Of a DNA stretch of 64,000 bases, positions 59,601 to 64,000 are shown in pieces. The stretch is from Liolophura sinensis (taxonomy: Eukaryota; Mollusca; Polyplacophora; Chitonida; Chitonidae): the NCBI RefSeq assembly GCF_032854445.1, contig NC_088295.1:89946644-90010643 (forward strand), in the 5' to 3' direction. The notes beneath the pieces are model-generated. The model had not been told where the DNA came from. It was given only the letters and a program-made list of their open reading frames with translations, and made no database searches. A program made the translations under genes and the position numbers. Positions within the stretch are counted from its first letter, which is position 1. Each line of letters begins with the position of its first letter.

Positions 59601-59843
59601 CCATATACATGCCACGTTATCTAACCACCTTGTGATATACTGTCTTACATTTTACCAACCTGCCGCAGTTAATTATATCATCTCTACAAACTACAATACA
59701 GGCAAAAACACAAGTAAATACAATACAAGTAAAAATGATGATAGCGTGATAATATTAGTGCCAAGAAAGGACTTCACTTGTTCTAAATATCTTTCATTTC
59801 GAGTTTTACGTCGCTTTATTACCACTTTCTCTGGTTGTCGTAG

Positions 59844-59999
59844 AGATCGAGAAAAAGGACGCCAGTTGGGGGAATGGCACAGCCCGCTTTACTCTGGTCG
59901 GGTTGAACCCGGGTAGTATGTACAGCTGCCAGGCCACTTCCCGAACACTTCTGGGGCAGGGTTGGATGGAGAGATTCTCTTTCATGACTAGTTATCCAG
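59844..59999 (+). CDS. Ig-superfamily gene, exon 8: second half of the FN3-like domain
   Basis: A 156-nt exon, acceptor GGTTGTCGTAG and donor ATCCAG|GTAAAT, phase 1 in and out. It encodes EIEKKDASWGNGTARFTLVG, LNPGSMYSCQATSRTLLGQG and WMERFSFMTSYPG. The LxPGSxYxCxAT run is the conserved E-F region of FN3 domains. Joined to exon 7 it gives a domain of about 105 residues. The gene continues right of the window; a membrane anchor or further domains are expected but not visible. Confidence 0.75.
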
Positions 60000-60019
60000 G
60001 TAAATTTTAACATTGATCA

Positions 60020-63000
60020 TGCTTATCCTATACAGTCCGTCCTTATACTCTACATACCTGTACTATACAGTCAGTTCTTATACTCTACATACCTTTACTA
60101 TACAGTCCCTTCTTATACTCTACATACCTGTACTGTACAGTCCGTTCTTGTACTCTACATACATATACTATACAGTCCGTTCTTATACTCTACATACCTG
60201 TACTATACAGTCCATTCTTATACTCTACATACCTATGCTATACAGGCCATTCTTATACTCTACATGCCTATACTATACAGTCCTTTCATATACTCTACAT
60301 GCCTATACTATACAGACCATTCATATACTCTACATACCTATACTATACAGTCCATTCATATACTCTACATACCTGTACTATACAGTCCATTATTATATTA
60401 TACATACCTATACTATACAGTCCATTCTTATGCCCTACATACCTATATTATACAGTCCATTCTTATGCCCTACATACCTAAACTATACAGACCATTCTTA
60501 TACTCTACATACCTATACTATACAGACCATTCATTTACTCTACATGCCTATACTATACAGTCCGTTCTTACTCTACATACCTGTACTATACAGTCCATTC
60601 TTATACTCTACATACCTATGCTATACAGGCCATTCTTATACTCTACATGCCTATAATATACAGACTATTCATATACTCTACATACCTATACTATACAGTC
60701 CATTCATATACTCTACATACCTGTACTATACAGTCCATTATTATATTATACATACCTATACTATACAGTCCATTCTTATGCCCTACATACCTATATTATA
60801 CAGTCCATTCTTATGCCCTACATACCTAAACTATACAGACCATTCTTATACTCTACATACCTATACTATACAGACCATTCATTTACTCTACATGCCTATA
60901 CTATACAGTCCGTTCTTACTCTACATACCTATACTATACAGACCATTCTTATGCTCTACATACCTATACTATACAGACCATTCATATACTCTACATACCT
61001 ATACTATACAGTCCATTCATATACTCTACATACCTGTACTATACAGTCCATTATTATATTATACATACCTATACTATACAGTCCATTCTTATGCCCTACA
61101 TACCTATATTATACAGTCCATTCTTATGCCCTACATACCTAAACTATACAGACCATTCTTATACTCTACATACCTATACTATACAGACCATTCATTTACT
61201 CTACATGCCTATACTATACAGGCCATTCTTATACTCTACATGCCTATACTATACAGTCCGTCCTTATACTCTACATGCCTATACTATACAGTCCGTCCTT
61301 ATACTCTACATACCTGTACTATACAGTCCATTCTTATACTCTACATACCTATACTATACAGTCCATTCATATACTCTACATGCCTATACTATACAGTCCG
61401 TCCTTATACTCTACATGCCTATACTATACAGTCCGTCCTTATACTCTACATACCTGTACTATACAGTCCATTCTTATACTCTACATACCTATACTATACA
61501 GTCCATTCTTATACTCTACATGCCTATACTATACAGTCCATTCTTATACTCTACATGCCTATACTATACAGGCCATTCTTATACTCTACATGCCTATACT
61601 ATACAGACCATTCATATACTCTACATGCCTATACTATACAGACCATTCTTATGCTCTACATACCTATACTATACAGACCATTCTTATGCTCTACATACCT
61701 ATACTATACAGTCCATTCATATACTCTACATGCCTATACTATACAGTCCATTCTTATACTCTACATACCTGTACTATACAGTCCATTCTTATACTCTACA
61801 TACCTATACTATACAGTCCATTCTTATACTCTACATGCCTATACTATACAGTCCCATCCTATACTCTACATGCCTTTACTATACAGTCCATTCTAATGCC
61901 CTACATACCTATACTATACAGACCATTCTTATACTCGACATACCTATACTATACAGACCATTCATATACTCTACATGCCTATATTAGACAGACCATTCAT
62001 ATACTCTACATACCTATACTATACAGACCATTCATATATTCTACATACCTATACTATACAGTCCATTCATATACTCTACATGCCTATACTATACAGTCCA
62101 TTGTTATGCCCTACATACCTATACTATACAGTCCATTCATATACTCTACATATCTATACCATACAGACCATTCATATACTCTACATATCTATACCATACA
62201 GACCATTCATTTACTCTACATACATATACTATACAGTCCATTCTTATGCCCTACATACCTATACTATACAGTCCATTCATATACTATACATACCTGTATC
62301 ATACAGACCATTCATATACTCTACATACCTATACCATACAGTCCATTCATATACTCTACATACCTATACTATACAGTCCATTCTTAAACTCTACATACCT
62401 ATACTATACAGTCCATTCATATACTCTACATACCTATACTATACAGGCCATTCTTATACTATACATACCTGCACCATACAGACCATTCTTATACTCTACA
62501 TACTTATACCATACAGGCCATTCATATACTCTACATATCTATACCATACAGACCACTCATATACTCTACATACATATACTATACAGTCCATTCTTATGCC
62601 CTACATACCTATACTATACAGTCCATTCATATACTCTACATATCTATACCATACAGACCATTCATATACTCTACATACCTATACCATACAGACCATTCAT
62701 ATACTCTACATACATATACTATACAGTCCATTCTTATGCCCTACATACCTATACTATACAGTCCATTCATATACTACACATACCTGTACCATACAGACCA
62801 TTCTTATACTATACATACTTATACCATACAGAACATTCATATACTCTACATACCTATACCATACAGACCATTCATATACTCTACATACGTATACTATACA
62901 GTCCATTCTTATACTCTACATACCTATACTATACAGACCATTCATATACTCTACATACCTATACTATACAGACCATTCATATACTCTACATGCCTATACT

Positions 63001-64000
63001 AAACAGTCAGTTCTTATACTCTACATACCTGTACTATACAGACCATTCATATACTCTACATACCTATACTATACAGACCATTCATATACTCTACATACCT
63101 ATACTATACAGTCCATTCCTATACTCTACATGCCTATACTATACAGTCCATTCATATACTCTACATGCCTATACTATACAGGCCATTCTTATACTCTACA
63201 TGCCTATACTATACAGACCATTCATATACTCTACATACCTATACTATACAGGCCATTCTTATACTATGCATACCTATACTATACAGACCATTCCTATACT
63301 CTACCTACCTATACTACGCATGCCATTCTTATACTCTACATACCTATACGATATAGACCATTCATATACTCTACATACCTATACCATACAGACCATTCAT
63401 ATACTCTACATACATATACTATACAGTCCATTCTTATGCCCTACATACCTATACTATACAGTTCATTCTTATGCTCTACATACCTATACTATACAGTCCA
63501 TTCTTAAACTATACATACCTATACTATACAGTCCATTCATATACTCTACATACCTATACCATACAGGCCATCCTTATACTCTACATACCTGTACCATACA
63601 GACCATTCTTATACTCTACATACCTGTACTATACAGTCCATTCTTATACTCTACATACCTATACTATACAGACCATTCTTATACTCTACATACCTATAAT
63701 ATACAGACTATTCATATACTCTACATGCCTATACTAGACAGACCATTCATATACTCTACATACCTATACTATACAGACCATTCATATACTCTACATACAT
63801 ATACTATACAGTCCATTTATATACTCTACATGCCTCTACTATACAGTCCATTCTTATGCCCTACATACCTATACTATACAGCCCATTCATATACTCTACA
63901 TATCTATACCATACAGACCATTCATATACTCTACATACCTATACCATACAGACCATTTATATACTCTACATACATATACTATACAGTCCATTCATATACT
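60020..64000. repeat. 35-bp minisatellite array running off the right edge
   Basis: About 113 copies of a 35-bp unit (CCATTCTTATACTCTACATA, CCTATACTATACAGT). The forward strand of the unit lacks stop codons in all three frames, so open frames of up to 627 codons (ILYIPILYSPF-type) arise. Higher-order repetition is plain: a block of roughly 360 bp around 60290-60560 recurs at about 60650-60910 and 60955-61220. Lies in intron 8. Confidence 0.96.

Noticed and set aside
60013-63737. Open frames of up to 627 codons on the plus strand encoding Tyr/Leu-rich repeats
   Set aside because: They arise from a 35-bp satellite unit without stops in any forward frame, overlap each other in all three frames, and lie in an intron of the Ig gene. 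No start context, leader or domain.

Overview
This window is eukaryotic DNA from a repeat-rich animal genome. It holds split genes with GT-AG introns and phased exons, tRNA-derived SINEs, solo LTRs, a Tc1/mariner element and two broken non-LTR retrotransposons. The SINE tail (a conserved domain ending in an ACGGCGTAAAACACC-like motif plus an AAATA-rich tail) and the retroelement types suggest a mollusc or another lophotrochozoan. That taxonomic call is inference. No bacterial-type operon, CRISPR array, rRNA or functional tRNA gene was seen.

Left third (1-29490, minus strand): a segmental tandem duplication of about 2.5 units. Each unit has an alpha block (about 250-2740, 10783-14890 and 26640-29488), carrying a TATA box and a signal-peptide exon read on the minus strand, and a beta block (about 7735-9980 and 24180-26340), carrying two minus-strand exons that together encode one immunoglobulin-like domain. 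Exon phases (1, 0, 1) and splice sites fit one small secreted or membrane Ig gene per unit. The copy with promoter at 28.35 kb is intact in all visible exons. The copy with promoter at 13.05 kb is broken in two exons. The copy with promoter at 1.78 kb runs off the left edge. Between units lie long arrays of a 47-bp minisatellite, one interrupted by a 5-kb non-LTR retrotransposon. A Tc1 element and two solo LTRs are inserted into the duplicated blocks, and the sister blocks supply their empty sites.

Middle (29490-40400): two SINEs, an SGNH-like pseudogene, a truncated reverse transcriptase/RNase H element, then about 5 kb of a 57-bp minisatellite split by a third solo LTR.

Right part (40400-64000, plus strand): a multi-exon Ig-superfamily gene with a TATA-like box, a signal exon, three Ig domains resembling the lachesin/IgLON type, and an FN3-like domain, continuing past the right edge. 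Eight exons with consistent phases were built by hand. Nearly every intron carries its own minisatellite family (units of 26-45 bp), including one made of repeated copies of an exon-intron junction. There is a 200-bp N gap in intron 6. The plus- and minus-strand Ig genes share a 52-nt signal exon ending in phase 1, similar TATA-to-ATG spacing, and Ig domains split by phase-0 introns. They may therefore be diverged, head-to-head members of one Ig gene cluster.
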